Source of the DNA: an uncultured Collinsella sp.
GTDB taxonomy: Bacteria; Actinomycetota; Coriobacteriia; Coriobacteriales; Coriobacteriaceae
Reading direction: 5' to 3'
NCBI GenBank assembly: GCA_900539735.1
Contig: UQDE01000035.1
Coordinates: forward strand, 1-22,884
Length of the DNA: 22,884 nucleotides
The notes under the pieces are model-generated. The model was not told the origin of the DNA. It made no database searches and worked only from the letters and a program-made list of their open reading frames with translations. Both the position numbers and the translations under genes were made by a program. Below are positions 14,448 to 22,348 of the stretch, piece by piece (the first letter of the stretch is position 1; every line of letters starts with the position of its first letter).

Positions 14448-15215
14448 CTACTTGAACTGGTCGTGGTACGCCTTGCAGACCTCGTCCACGGGACCATCCA
14501 TGCGCAGATCACCCTTCTCGATCCACACAGCACGCTGGCAAATACGCTCAACCTGCTCCATGGAGTGAGAAACGAACAAGACCGTGACGTCGCCACTCTC
14601 AATAAAGTGCTGAATACGGCGCTCGCATTTCTGCTGGAAAAAGACATCGCCAACAGAAAGCGTCTCATCGACGATGAGAATATCGGGCTCGGTAATCGTA
14701 GCGATAGCAAAGGCGATACGCGCGACCATACCCGACGAGAAGTTCTTCAAGGGCATGTCAACGAAGTCTTTAAGCTCGGCGAACTCAATAATCTCGTCAA
14801 AACTAGCGTCGATAAACTCCTTGGTATAGCCAAGCAGCGCACCGTTCAGATAGATGTTCTCACGAGCCGTAAGCTCCGGGTCAAAGCCAGCACCAAGCTC
14901 AATCAGCGGCGCAATATTGCCGTGAACCTTAACCTCACCTTCGCTGGGCTCCAAAACGCCAGCGATGATCTTGAGCATCGTAGACTTGCCGGAACCGTTA
15001 GTACCAACAAGGCCAACGACCTCGCCACGATGCACATCAAATGAAATGTGCTTAAGCGCACGGAATTCCTCAAAGAACAGCTCATGCTTCGCGAGCTTAA
15101 TAAAATACTCTTTGAGGTTCGTAAGCGACTCGGACGCCATGTTAAAGATCATGGTGACGTCTTTGACCTCAACAGCAAGGGGCTGCTTGCTGTAATCAAT
15201 AGCAGATTCAGTCAT
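14448..15215 (-). CDS. wzt: ABC polysaccharide exporter, ATP-binding subunit (Wzt/TagH type)
   Basis: 255 aa. It powers export of a lipid-linked polysaccharide across the membrane. Walker A GTNGSGKST is at 71-79, the signature NFSSGM at 158-163, Walker B ending DE at 183-184, and the switch His217. The order and the SSGM signature are typical of the Wzt, TagH and RfbE group. It lacks the C-terminal carbohydrate-binding domain of the longer Wzt proteins, so chain-end recognition is not expected. ATG 15215 is preceded by AAGGAG at eight bases; a GTG at 15224 would touch that site and is rejected. It starts 12 bases after the wzm stop, as a pair. Confidence 0.93.
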   Translation of the reverse strand: MTESAIDYSKQPLAVEVKDVTMIFNMASESLTNLKEYFIKLAKHELFFEEFRALKHISFDVHRGEVVGLVGTNGSGKSTMLKIIAGVLEPSEGEVKVHGNIAPLIELGAGFDPELTARENIYLNGALLGYTKEFIDASFDEIIEFAELKDFVDMPLKNFSSGMVARIAFAIATITEPDILIVDETLSVGDVFFQQKCERRIQHFIESGDVTVLFVSHSMEQVERICQRAVWIEKGDLRMDGPVDEVCKAYHDQFK

Positions 15216-15227
15216 GAGCAGCACTCC

Positions 15228-16073
15228 TTAGATGTAGAGGATAAACTTGTGCTCGGTCTTGTGAAAGACGGCGTAACCAATAGCAAGAGCAAGAATAGCC
15301 CAAACAACACACAGCCCAAAGGTAAGCGCAGAAGGCACGGTATTAAACAGGAAGATATCACGCATAAACTGGAGGTAGTTGTACATGGGATTCACAACCA
15401 CAAGGACCTGGATCCAATGTGCCATTTGGCTAATGAAGTCGGTTGTCCAGAAAATCGGCGTCAGATACATCCAGGCCGTGATAACAACGGTCCACAGGTG
15501 CATAACATCGCGGAAAAAAACCGCCAGCGCAGACAGCATCATGCCCAAGCCCATGCAGAAACACATGAGCAGGAGCAAGCAAACCGGCAGCAGAATTAAA
15601 TGCCAGGTGGGAAGCACGTGGAACCAAAGCATAACCAAGGCGACGGCAACCAAAGAGAAGGCGAAGTTAACGAGCGAGAACAGCACCTTCTGCACCGGAA
15701 AGACCCAACGGTGCACCTTAACCTTCTTAAGCAGAGAGGAAGCCCAAATGATGGACATAAGCGCTTGGTTCGTCGACTCGGACATGACAGAGAACGTCAC
15801 GTTACCGACGATCAAGTAAAGCGGATACATTTCGGGCGTAATAGAACCATTGCGACCTTGCGCGAAGATTGTCGAAAACACGATCGACATAACAATCATC
15901 ATCAGCAGCGGGTTAAGCACGGACCATGCCACACCCAGAACACTGCGACGATATTTAATCTTAAAATCTTTGGTGACAAGCTGCTTAAGAATGAACTTGT
16001 CCTTTTCAAAATCATTTTTAGCGTGAGAGGCCGGTTTAGCCACCGCTTTCTGACTCTCTACGTTGTCAGCCAC
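15228..16073 (-). CDS. wzm: ABC polysaccharide exporter, permease subunit (Wzm/TagG type)
   Basis: 281 aa. It forms the channel that works with Wzt. After a soluble N-terminal 35 residues comes the family motif region with DFKIKYRRSVLG, then about six membrane helices: two near 60-100, one near 140-165, paired helices near 170-200, one near 215 and the last at 250-270. The start is GTG 16073 (VADNVES), seven bases behind AAGGAG; longer starts up to 16142 cross this ribosome site. Base composition is lower in GC than the aro genes. It is divergent from the glycosyltransferase at 16235. Confidence 0.92.
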   Translation of the reverse strand: MADNVESQKAVAKPASHAKNDFEKDKFILKQLVTKDFKIKYRRSVLGVAWSVLNPLLMMIVMSIVFSTIFAQGRNGSITPEMYPLYLIVGNVTFSVMSESTNQALMSIIWASSLLKKVKVHRWVFPVQKVLFSLVNFAFSLVAVALVMLWFHVLPTWHLILLPVCLLLLMCFCMGLGMMLSALAVFFRDVMHLWTVVITAWMYLTPIFWTTDFISQMAHWIQVLVVVNPMYNYLQFMRDIFLFNTVPSALTFGLCVVWAILALAIGYAVFHKTEHKFILYI

Positions 16074-16110
16074 GGACCATCTCCTTGTCTCGTAAAACAT
16101 AACAGTGGAA

Positions 16111-16138
16111 AGTATAGCCCTCCCACGTTGACGATAAC
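16111..16138 (-). promoter_or_regulatory. Candidate promoter of wzm-wzt
   Basis: On the minus strand a good -10 TATACT (16111-16116) is preceded by GTTATC at a 16-base spacing, a weak -35. It lies about 40 bases before the GTG start. The divergent gene has its own TATACT at 16196-16201 with no clear -35. Confidence 0.4.
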
Positions 16139-16234
16139 TCACCGCAACAAATCTGGAGAACTAACCCATATCTAATCAAAGGGGCAGACGATAGGTATAC
16201 TTTCGACCCGTTGATTCATTAAAGGAGGTCCTAC

Positions 16235-17164
16235 ATGGACTATTCGAATACCGTCGTCATAATCCCCTGCTACAACGAAGCGCTGACGATTGGCAAAGTT
16301 GTCGACGATTTTCATCGAGAGTTACCCGGTGCAACCGTCTTTGTATATGACAACAACTCGTCTGATGGCACTTCGCAAATCGCCAAGCAGCACGGTGCCA
16401 CGGTGCGCCACGAGCCCAGACAGGGCAAAGGCAACGTGTGCCGCCAAATGTTCCGTGATGTCGACGCCGAATGCTATCTAATGGTTGATGGAGACGACAC
16501 TTACCCCGCCGAGGCGGCAAAGGCGCTTTGCGAGCCCATCCTTAACGGCGAAGCCGATATGACCGTTGGCGATCGCCTGTCAAACGGCACCTATGCCGAA
16601 GAGAACAAGAGGGCCTTCCACGGCTTTGGCAACAATCTTGTTCGCGCCATGATCAAGTGGATTTACGGCTACAGCTTTGACGACGTGATGACCGGCTACC
16701 GAGCCATGAGCAGACCCTTCGTCAAGACCTTCCCCGTTTTGAGCGAGGGCTTCCAGATTGAGACCGAGCTCTCCATCCACGCTGTCGATCACCGCTGGCG
16801 AATTAAAGACGTGCCGGTGGAGTATCGCGATCGGCCCGCAGGCTCCGAGTCCAAGCTCAACACCGTTAGCGACGGCATCAAGGTCATCGCAATGATTGGA
16901 ACGCTCTTTAAAGACTATCGTCCGCTCAAGTTCTTTACCCTTATAGCGCTCATCTTCGCCATCATAGGCCTTGCCCTCGGAATTCCAATTGTTGTGGAGT
17001 ACTTACAAACCGGCTTAGTCCCCCGCTTCCCCACGGCCATACTTGCGGCCTCATTCATGTTCCTGTGTGGGTTGAGCCTAGCAACGGGACTAATCCTCGA
17101 CTCAGTTGCAAAAGTCGAAAGAAAACAATGGGAGTTACAAGCCTATAAAACCTATTCAAAATAA
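16235..17164 (+). CDS. Membrane-anchored family 2 glycosyltransferase (DPM1-like)
   Basis: 309 aa. The GT-A fold opens with VVIIPCYNEA, the DNNSSDGT nucleotide-binding segment and the DGD motif (Asp85, Asp87) that binds the metal and sugar nucleotide. MTGYRAM and EIET-like segments place it with polyprenyl-phosphate sugar transferases and similar enzymes. Two hydrophobic helices at about 231-253 and 268-290 anchor it in the membrane. Such proteins load a sugar on a lipid phosphate or add a sugar to a lipid-linked glycan; the donor cannot be told. AAAGGAGGT gives a very strong ribosome site. It is transcribed alone, toward the glfT gene, and both end in a shared terminator. Confidence 0.88.
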   Translation: MDYSNTVVIIPCYNEALTIGKVVDDFHRELPGATVFVYDNNSSDGTSQIAKQHGATVRHEPRQGKGNVCRQMFRDVDAECYLMVDGDDTYPAEAAKALCEPILNGEADMTVGDRLSNGTYAEENKRAFHGFGNNLVRAMIKWIYGYSFDDVMTGYRAMSRPFVKTFPVLSEGFQIETELSIHAVDHRWRIKDVPVEYRDRPAGSESKLNTVSDGIKVIAMIGTLFKDYRPLKFFTLIALIFAIIGLALGIPIVVEYLQTGLVPRFPTAILAASFMFLCGLSLATGLILDSVAKVERKQWELQAYKTYSK

Positions 17165-17201
17165 GAAGAGGTCCGGACTTAATCCGGACCTCTTCTTATT
17201 T
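17159..17201. terminator. Bidirectional terminator with 19-bp stem
   Basis: A perfect 19-bp stem (17159-17177 with 17183-17201, core AGAGGTCCGGA) has a five-base loop CTTAA and A/T-rich ends, so it can stop transcription from both convergent genes. The stop codons of both genes lie inside the stem. Confidence 0.9.
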
Positions 17202-19037
17202 CAGACCTAAATACTGTTCCCAAAACTCTCGCGAAGTCATATACGGCATGGCATCTTTCCATGCCCCCCTGACGCTCTTGCCCTCTTTACGATAGCGCGC
17301 CATCAGTTCGTGCTCTCGGCGGCGAATACTCTTGAACCGCGCCCGATCCATCGTGCGGACCGACCCCTTCTCGCGGGTCGGATCAAGAAATACCAGCGTC
17401 TTGCAACGCGTCGAATTGCCTTCAAGCGTACAGCTGCCATTCTTAACTGCATAGCCGGGCTTTCCGCGCAACAGCGCATCGGGAAGATAGTGTTTGTCGT
17501 AAGGAATAGATCTCCAATACTTCATAAATTTCGAAGGATGGAATTCCAGATTAACATTAGCGAGCACTTGCTCCGTAACCCCAGCCTTGCGAAGAAGCTC
17601 TGGATCCATTTCGGAAACAGGAATCAGCTTTTCGTTTAACTTACCCTTACCAATCATCGTCGCGGCGCCATCAAGCTTCTGGAGATACTCAGGGCCGCGC
17701 AGATAGTCCTCAAAGCCATCAAGGATAAACTCAGCAGCCTGATAATCCATATCGCGCAAGTTCTGACGTACCCCTCGCTGAATACGAAGGACAAACATTT
17801 TCTCATCAGCACAATCATCGAGTGAAATCATGGCAAAGAAGTTGCGGAAGTACTGGTAGCAGTCAACCGAAGCGCGGAAACGCCCCTCAAAGCTTGCATG
17901 CCACACGCAAATGCAATTCATGGTCATGTAGACAGGCTTATTGCGCATGCCAAACTCAACGTCGTCGCAGCGGATAAAGAAAGGCATGGGAAGGCCGTTC
18001 TTTTCGATAGCCTTCACCGGAATGCAGCTATACCACCAAGCCCCATAGGCCTGATCAACTTCAACGTTCGTGCGTTCATTTTCGAGGATGTCGGACAGCT
18101 TGCCAACATTCAAGTCCTCTTTTACGCGACGATAGGCACCAGTGGTCGCCACATACGAGACATCCTCGAACTGACGAGTAGGGTCCTCCATTGAGAGCAT
18201 GGCGCCGTTAATAAAGGCATCCTTATACTTGCCTTTAGCAAGAGAGAGGAGATTGAACGTGCGGATCAAACTCTCGGGCATAATAGAGACATCGTCATCC
18301 ATCAAAATGATGTGAGTGTACTGATCAGGAGTTTCAGTAGCCGCCATCATTCCACGTGCGAATCCTCCCGAACCGCCCGTATTGGGATTCGGGAGCACGG
18401 TGACTAGCTCATCGGAAAGTGATGCAGAATCGAGCGTCTGTCCATTGTCGACGACAAACATGTGGAAGTGGTCGCGAATCGGACCGTCCTCTTTGGAGAT
18501 GCCCGCTTTAACGAGTTCAATATTCGGAAGAATGTACTGCTCATTCTTAAATGTAGTAGTAGAAAGAGCAAGATTGATCTGGTTAATTGAGTCCTCAGGA
18601 ACATCAGTCAGATAAGAGGCGTTCAAGAGGTCTACGGAATAGCCCTCATCACTCTCAATCCTAAAACCGATCAAGTCGTAGCCGGTTGTATCGATATCAA
18701 TATCGAGAACGCAAGGATCAATTTCATTGCCATCAAAAGGATTCGATTTAAGCTCGACAGGATTCAGCTCGCTAGATCTCACTCCATGAACGACAACCCG
18801 GCCCCTGCCAAATAAAGCCATATGCAAGACGACGCCGCCAACAGACGCATACTGATGCCATTTGCCAGCAGATAGGCCATTCACATACGTCAGAAAGTCA
18901 ACGTGTCCATTGACATGAAGTGAATGCATATCGTCATCATACGAAGCACCACCGGAGAGCACGCGATAGTAGAGTTCGGGAAAATCCTTTGCATGCTTTT
19001 CAACTTTAAGTGCAACATTCGCAAGTTTAAACTGCAT
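17196..19037 (-). CDS. GlfT2-type galactofuranosyltransferase A
   Basis: 613 aa, near the length of mycobacterial GlfT2. Residues 1-160 are a beta-rich N-terminal domain, 160-400 the GT-A catalytic domain with NPNTGGSGGFARG and the metal motif DDD at 247-249, His380 in VWHASF matches the essential His of GlfT2, and the helical C-terminal part ends FWEQYL. GlfT2 polymerises galactofuranose from UDP-galactofuranose, which glf would supply. ATG 19037 (MQFKLAN) is chosen because AAGG precedes it and the paralog starts the same way. It follows licD by 32 bases. The region is AT-rich relative to its surroundings. Whether it extends or initiates a chain is not known. Confidence 0.88.
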   Translation of the reverse strand: MQFKLANVALKVEKHAKDFPELYYRVLSGGASYDDDMHSLHVNGHVDFLTYVNGLSAGKWHQYASVGGVVLHMALFGRGRVVVHGVRSSELNPVELKSNPFDGNEIDPCVLDIDIDTTGYDLIGFRIESDEGYSVDLLNASYLTDVPEDSINQINLALSTTTFKNEQYILPNIELVKAGISKEDGPIRDHFHMFVVDNGQTLDSASLSDELVTVLPNPNTGGSGGFARGMMAATETPDQYTHIILMDDDVSIMPESLIRTFNLLSLAKGKYKDAFINGAMLSMEDPTRQFEDVSYVATTGAYRRVKEDLNVGKLSDILENERTNVEVDQAYGAWWYSCIPVKAIEKNGLPMPFFIRCDDVEFGMRNKPVYMTMNCICVWHASFEGRFRASVDCYQYFRNFFAMISLDDCADEKMFVLRIQRGVRQNLRDMDYQAAEFILDGFEDYLRGPEYLQKLDGAATMIGKGKLNEKLIPVSEMDPELLRKAGVTEQVLANVNLEFHPSKFMKYWRSIPYDKHYLPDALLRGKPGYAVKNGSCTLEGNSTRCKTLVFLDPTREKGSVRTMDRARFKSIRRREHELMARYRKEGKSVRGAWKDAMPYMTSREFWEQYLGLK

Positions 19038-19069
19038 TTTAAATACCTTAATCAAAGCCGTTGTAACTA

Positions 19070-20257
19070 CTAATTACATTCGTCGACAAACTTTGCCATC
19101 GCGGAGCGAACATCGGGATCAGACAAAACATCCTTTGCAAAATGATCATGCCCACAGATGTCCATTGGCATGTAAGGCCATCCAGGATAGCAATCATCAG
19201 CGACCTTTTCCGCTTTCGCGGGAACCAAAAAAGAGAAGCTGTCAAACGGATGCTTTCTTACGGGAAGGATATCGTTGCGGTCCCAAATTATTTTACGTTT
19301 AGGGGCATCAAAAACGTTATCAATCGCGTATGCAAAATCACCACGAGACTCATCGGTTAACAAACCTAGATCATGAGCCTTTTCATTAAACGAATCGAAT
19401 ACGCTCTGGACAAGATCAATCTCCGCAGAAGAAACAACTGTTCTCTGAGCTTCCAAGTCAACATCTCCGCACTGCACGCTAAGCCCACTGTGTGGATGAA
19501 CCATCCAAGGATTATCTTTCCAAAAACTAAACTCACGTTCATTTTTGTCAAAGAAATCCATAAGCTCAATTCTGAGTTGCCTAAGTTGATCGTTCGCGCG
19601 CTTGGAATTCTCGGCCGCCCGGTCGTAAATCGAAATGTCCACAAAACAAGCTATAAGCGAATTAGTTGAACAAAAGCGAACTTGACGACACTTTACAAAC
19701 CAGTCATATACGAGGGTGATTTGATATTCAGGGTCGTCTATTAAAGCGGCAGTGAGCTTATCCACATCGGACCTAAGCATGCAGATATTAATATCGTCGT
19801 CCCAAGGAATAAAACCCGATCGAGACAAGGTGCCAACAAGAGAACCATAAGAAAGCCAGTATTGAATATTATTGGCAACACAAATCGCGTCTAGCTTACT
19901 CATCAAGGCCGCGTTTGCCTGCTGCATCAATCGAATATCACCCTCGGCGTCGGGTAATGCATCAAAGATTTTGCAACGGAGCTCAAAAGGGGTGAGATCG
20001 GGGTACGCACGTCGCGCTAACAATTCAAAGCGAAGCCTCATTTGTTCTGACAGACTTTGTTGGCGTTGCTTGAGCAATTCAATTTCTGGAAATAGCCGAG
20101 TATCGAATTTGTAATTGATATTCATATTGATACCGTTATCGGCCTGCTCAATACGGGCGAAAACCTCGTCAAAACGACGGTCCATATCCTCATGCATAGC
20201 ATGCAACGATCGGGATGAGCCAGGGAGGATCTTTTTAATAGTAGAAAGCAAGGACAT
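19070..20257 (-). CDS. LicD-family phosphotransferase
   Basis: 395 aa. The LicD signature is clear: YWLSYGSLVGTLSRSGFIPW followed by DDD at 153-155, then further LicD-domain blocks to about residue 370. This family transfers phospho-groups such as phosphocholine or related phosphoalcohols to cell-surface glycans. About 110 N-terminal residues before the domain are helical and charged, likely a coiled coil for membrane or complex contact. ATG 20257 has AAGG eight bases upstream. It lies between the two glfT paralogs, so it probably decorates the galactofuranose glycan; no choline uptake or activation genes (licA, licB, licC) are visible, so the donor is open. Confidence 0.85.
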   Translation of the reverse strand: MSLLSTIKKILPGSSRSLHAMHEDMDRRFDEVFARIEQADNGINMNINYKFDTRLFPEIELLKQRQQSLSEQMRLRFELLARRAYPDLTPFELRCKIFDALPDAEGDIRLMQQANAALMSKLDAICVANNIQYWLSYGSLVGTLSRSGFIPWDDDINICMLRSDVDKLTAALIDDPEYQITLVYDWFVKCRQVRFCSTNSLIACFVDISIYDRAAENSKRANDQLRQLRIELMDFFDKNEREFSFWKDNPWMVHPHSGLSVQCGDVDLEAQRTVVSSAEIDLVQSVFDSFNEKAHDLGLLTDESRGDFAYAIDNVFDAPKRKIIWDRNDILPVRKHPFDSFSFLVPAKAEKVADDCYPGWPYMPMDICGHDHFAKDVLSDPDVRSAMAKFVDECN

Positions 20258-20312
20258 GGCTTAACCTTCGCAACGACAAACAATGAACGAAGCACAATTA
20301 CTCATATGATAC

Positions 20313-20348
20313 AAAAGAATGAGTGGGTCCCACCTTGAAACCCACTCA
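20313..20348 (-). terminator. Hairpin between glfT B and licD
   Basis: On the minus strand a 9-bp stem TGAGTGGGT/ACCCACTCA (20320-20328 with 20340-20348) and 11-base loop are followed by TTCTTTTGT. It could terminate the upstream glfT transcript. If so licD needs a promoter in 20258-20312, where I see only weak candidates. Confidence 0.6.
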
Positions 20349-20356
20349 CATGAAGA

Positions 20357-22237
20357 CTACTCCGACGCCTCTTTCAAATACTGTTTCCAGAAATCGATCG
20401 AAGTAAAGACATCTCTATACGAAGCGTATTCGGTATAAATCTTATCTTTGTTACGCTTGAATTCCTTCTCGGCTTTACGAAAACGACTCCAAACCTCTTT
20501 GAATCGCTTCTTATCCATATGTCTAATGGCACCCTTTTTATTAGGCATATCTACCACAATAAGCGTGTCAACATCCCTGATTTTACCTGCGGGATAAACC
20601 CATCCCGCAGCATCAATAACAGCAACCCTACCGTTACGTTTAGCGGAGTCGTTAACAAAACGGTGGCCATTAATGGTCAGATAATCCTTAAATGCCTGCA
20701 GCCTAGACCTGTCGCCCCCAAGGCTCAGATTGCCAAAAGTCAGTTGCGTCAAGTCGACACCCAATTCTAGCGCCTGAGGGATGAGCTGCTCGATGGGAAT
20801 CAATTGTTCCCTTTCACGATTTGCCGCCATAAAACGGGATTCAGCGACAGGATGAGAAATCCACTCCGGACCTCTCAAAAAATCTTCAAGACCTTTTACG
20901 GCAAGAGCAGCTTCATCGTAATTAAATTTCTTCAAGTCGAGCTCAACTTCACGACGAATCTCATAAAGAAAATCAGAGAGAGGCGCAGCGCCAGTTGTCG
21001 CCTGACTGATTAGCGTATTTCGGCTTACCTGATAACGCTCCACGGCAGCACTATACTTAAACTTAAAGGAATTATGCCAAACGCAGATACCATTCATGGA
21101 CATGAACTTGGGCTTGCAGCGAAGCGCGTACTCGGCGTCATCTGAACGAACAAATAAAGGCAAAGGCAGCCCCTCGCGCTCAATCGTTGCGGTAGGTATA
21201 ACGCAATACCACCAGCCAGCATACTGTTGGGCAGTGTCCTCATAAAGGCCAGTTGGGGCCTTATATATCTCGGTCTCAACGACATCATGAAGTGAGGTCA
21301 TATAGCCTGCAGGCTTAAGGGGAGAAAAAGTTCCCTTAGCAGTAAAGAACCCTAAATCCTCGGTACGCAAATTGGGCTCTTCCAAGCTCATCATGGCACC
21401 CGATAAAAAGGCCTCAGCATATTCTTCTTTGAGAAGAGAGAGCAGGTTGAAAGTGCGGATAAAACTCTCGGGAAGAACCTCGACATCATCGTCCATCAGG
21501 AGAACATGAGTCGCTTTAGGATTCTGCTCAAGTGACTCAATCATCCCCCGAGCAAAACCACCAGACCCGCCAACATTAGGATTTGGATGAACAGTAACAC
21601 GCGATGAATCCAGGTTTGCACTATTCAGCGAACGGCCATTATCAATAATGTGTACGTGGAAATGATCAGCAATCTCTTCATCAGAATCAATAATGTTCTT
21701 TTGTAAAAGAGATACGTTACGGACAATATAGTCTTCTTTTTTAAACGTAGTAGTTGCAAGTGCTAGCTCAACTGGATGAATATCCAGTTCTTCACAATCG
21801 CAATAATAATACGCATTCCGAATATTAACAGGGCCTTCAGTACTGATATTAAAAGCGTGCAGAATCTCTCCCTCACAAAGGGAGAGTTCGATTTCAGCTG
21901 TACTCCATTCATCGGATCGTTGCAAACTAACCGCAGAGCCATCAATTGTAGAAGGAATCCAAGAATAATTATTTGCATACGTCTGCTGAAGCGTTAAGGC
22001 GGAGCCGCAATACTCGATATGAAGATAAAACGCCTTTGCAGTAGTGTATTTTCGCCACTTATTAATGGATAGCGCATTAAAATATGTTGTGAAATCAACA
22101 TTGGTCGATTTCATGATTTCAATAGCGTCATTCGAAGTTGGAATAACGAGACCCTCCGTTGCCCTATAGCAAAGCAATGGATACTGCAACATCGCATCAG
22201 ATCCGTTAAAAATCAAATTTGCAAGTTTAAAATGCAT
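20357..22237 (-). CDS. GlfT2-type galactofuranosyltransferase B
   Basis: 626 aa, a paralog of the 613-aa protein at 17196-19037. Shared blocks include FKLAN at the start, LALxTTTFK, NPNVGGSGGFARG, the DDD metal motif at 249-251, His388 in VWHNSF and the FWKQYL end. The N-terminal domain and C-terminal third differ strongly, so the two are old duplicates or separately acquired, not a recent copy. Mycobacteria use GlfT1 plus GlfT2 in sequence; a similar split of initiation and extension would fit here but is inference. ATG 22237 is chosen over TTG 22267 by analogy with the paralog, with GGATGG upstream. Codon use is AT-rich. Confidence 0.86.
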   Translation of the reverse strand: MHFKLANLIFNGSDAMLQYPLLCYRATEGLVIPTSNDAIEIMKSTNVDFTTYFNALSINKWRKYTTAKAFYLHIEYCGSALTLQQTYANNYSWIPSTIDGSAVSLQRSDEWSTAEIELSLCEGEILHAFNISTEGPVNIRNAYYYCDCEELDIHPVELALATTTFKKEDYIVRNVSLLQKNIIDSDEEIADHFHVHIIDNGRSLNSANLDSSRVTVHPNPNVGGSGGFARGMIESLEQNPKATHVLLMDDDVEVLPESFIRTFNLLSLLKEEYAEAFLSGAMMSLEEPNLRTEDLGFFTAKGTFSPLKPAGYMTSLHDVVETEIYKAPTGLYEDTAQQYAGWWYCVIPTATIEREGLPLPLFVRSDDAEYALRCKPKFMSMNGICVWHNSFKFKYSAAVERYQVSRNTLISQATTGAAPLSDFLYEIRREVELDLKKFNYDEAALAVKGLEDFLRGPEWISHPVAESRFMAANREREQLIPIEQLIPQALELGVDLTQLTFGNLSLGGDRSRLQAFKDYLTINGHRFVNDSAKRNGRVAVIDAAGWVYPAGKIRDVDTLIVVDMPNKKGAIRHMDKKRFKEVWSRFRKAEKEFKRNKDKIYTEYASYRDVFTSIDFWKQYLKEASE

Positions 22238-22295
22238 TGAAAACCATCCAAAAAATTCCTGGTGCAACTTGGCAAAATGGCATAAATGCCCATGG

Positions 22296-22336
22296 CATTG
22301 TCTGCATTCTCACTGATTTTAAGAATGCAAACAATG
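22296..22336. repeat. 15-bp palindrome between rfbD and glfT B
   Basis: The arms 22296-22310 and 22322-22336 pair over 15 bp with one mismatch that is a G-T pair on one strand; the loop has 11 bases. There is no T-run on the minus strand, so it is not a standard terminator. A GGCATAAATGCC palindrome lies beside it (22279-22290). It marks a sharp GC change between the neighbours. Confidence 0.55.
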
Positions 22337-22348
22337 TACTAAAGGCAT

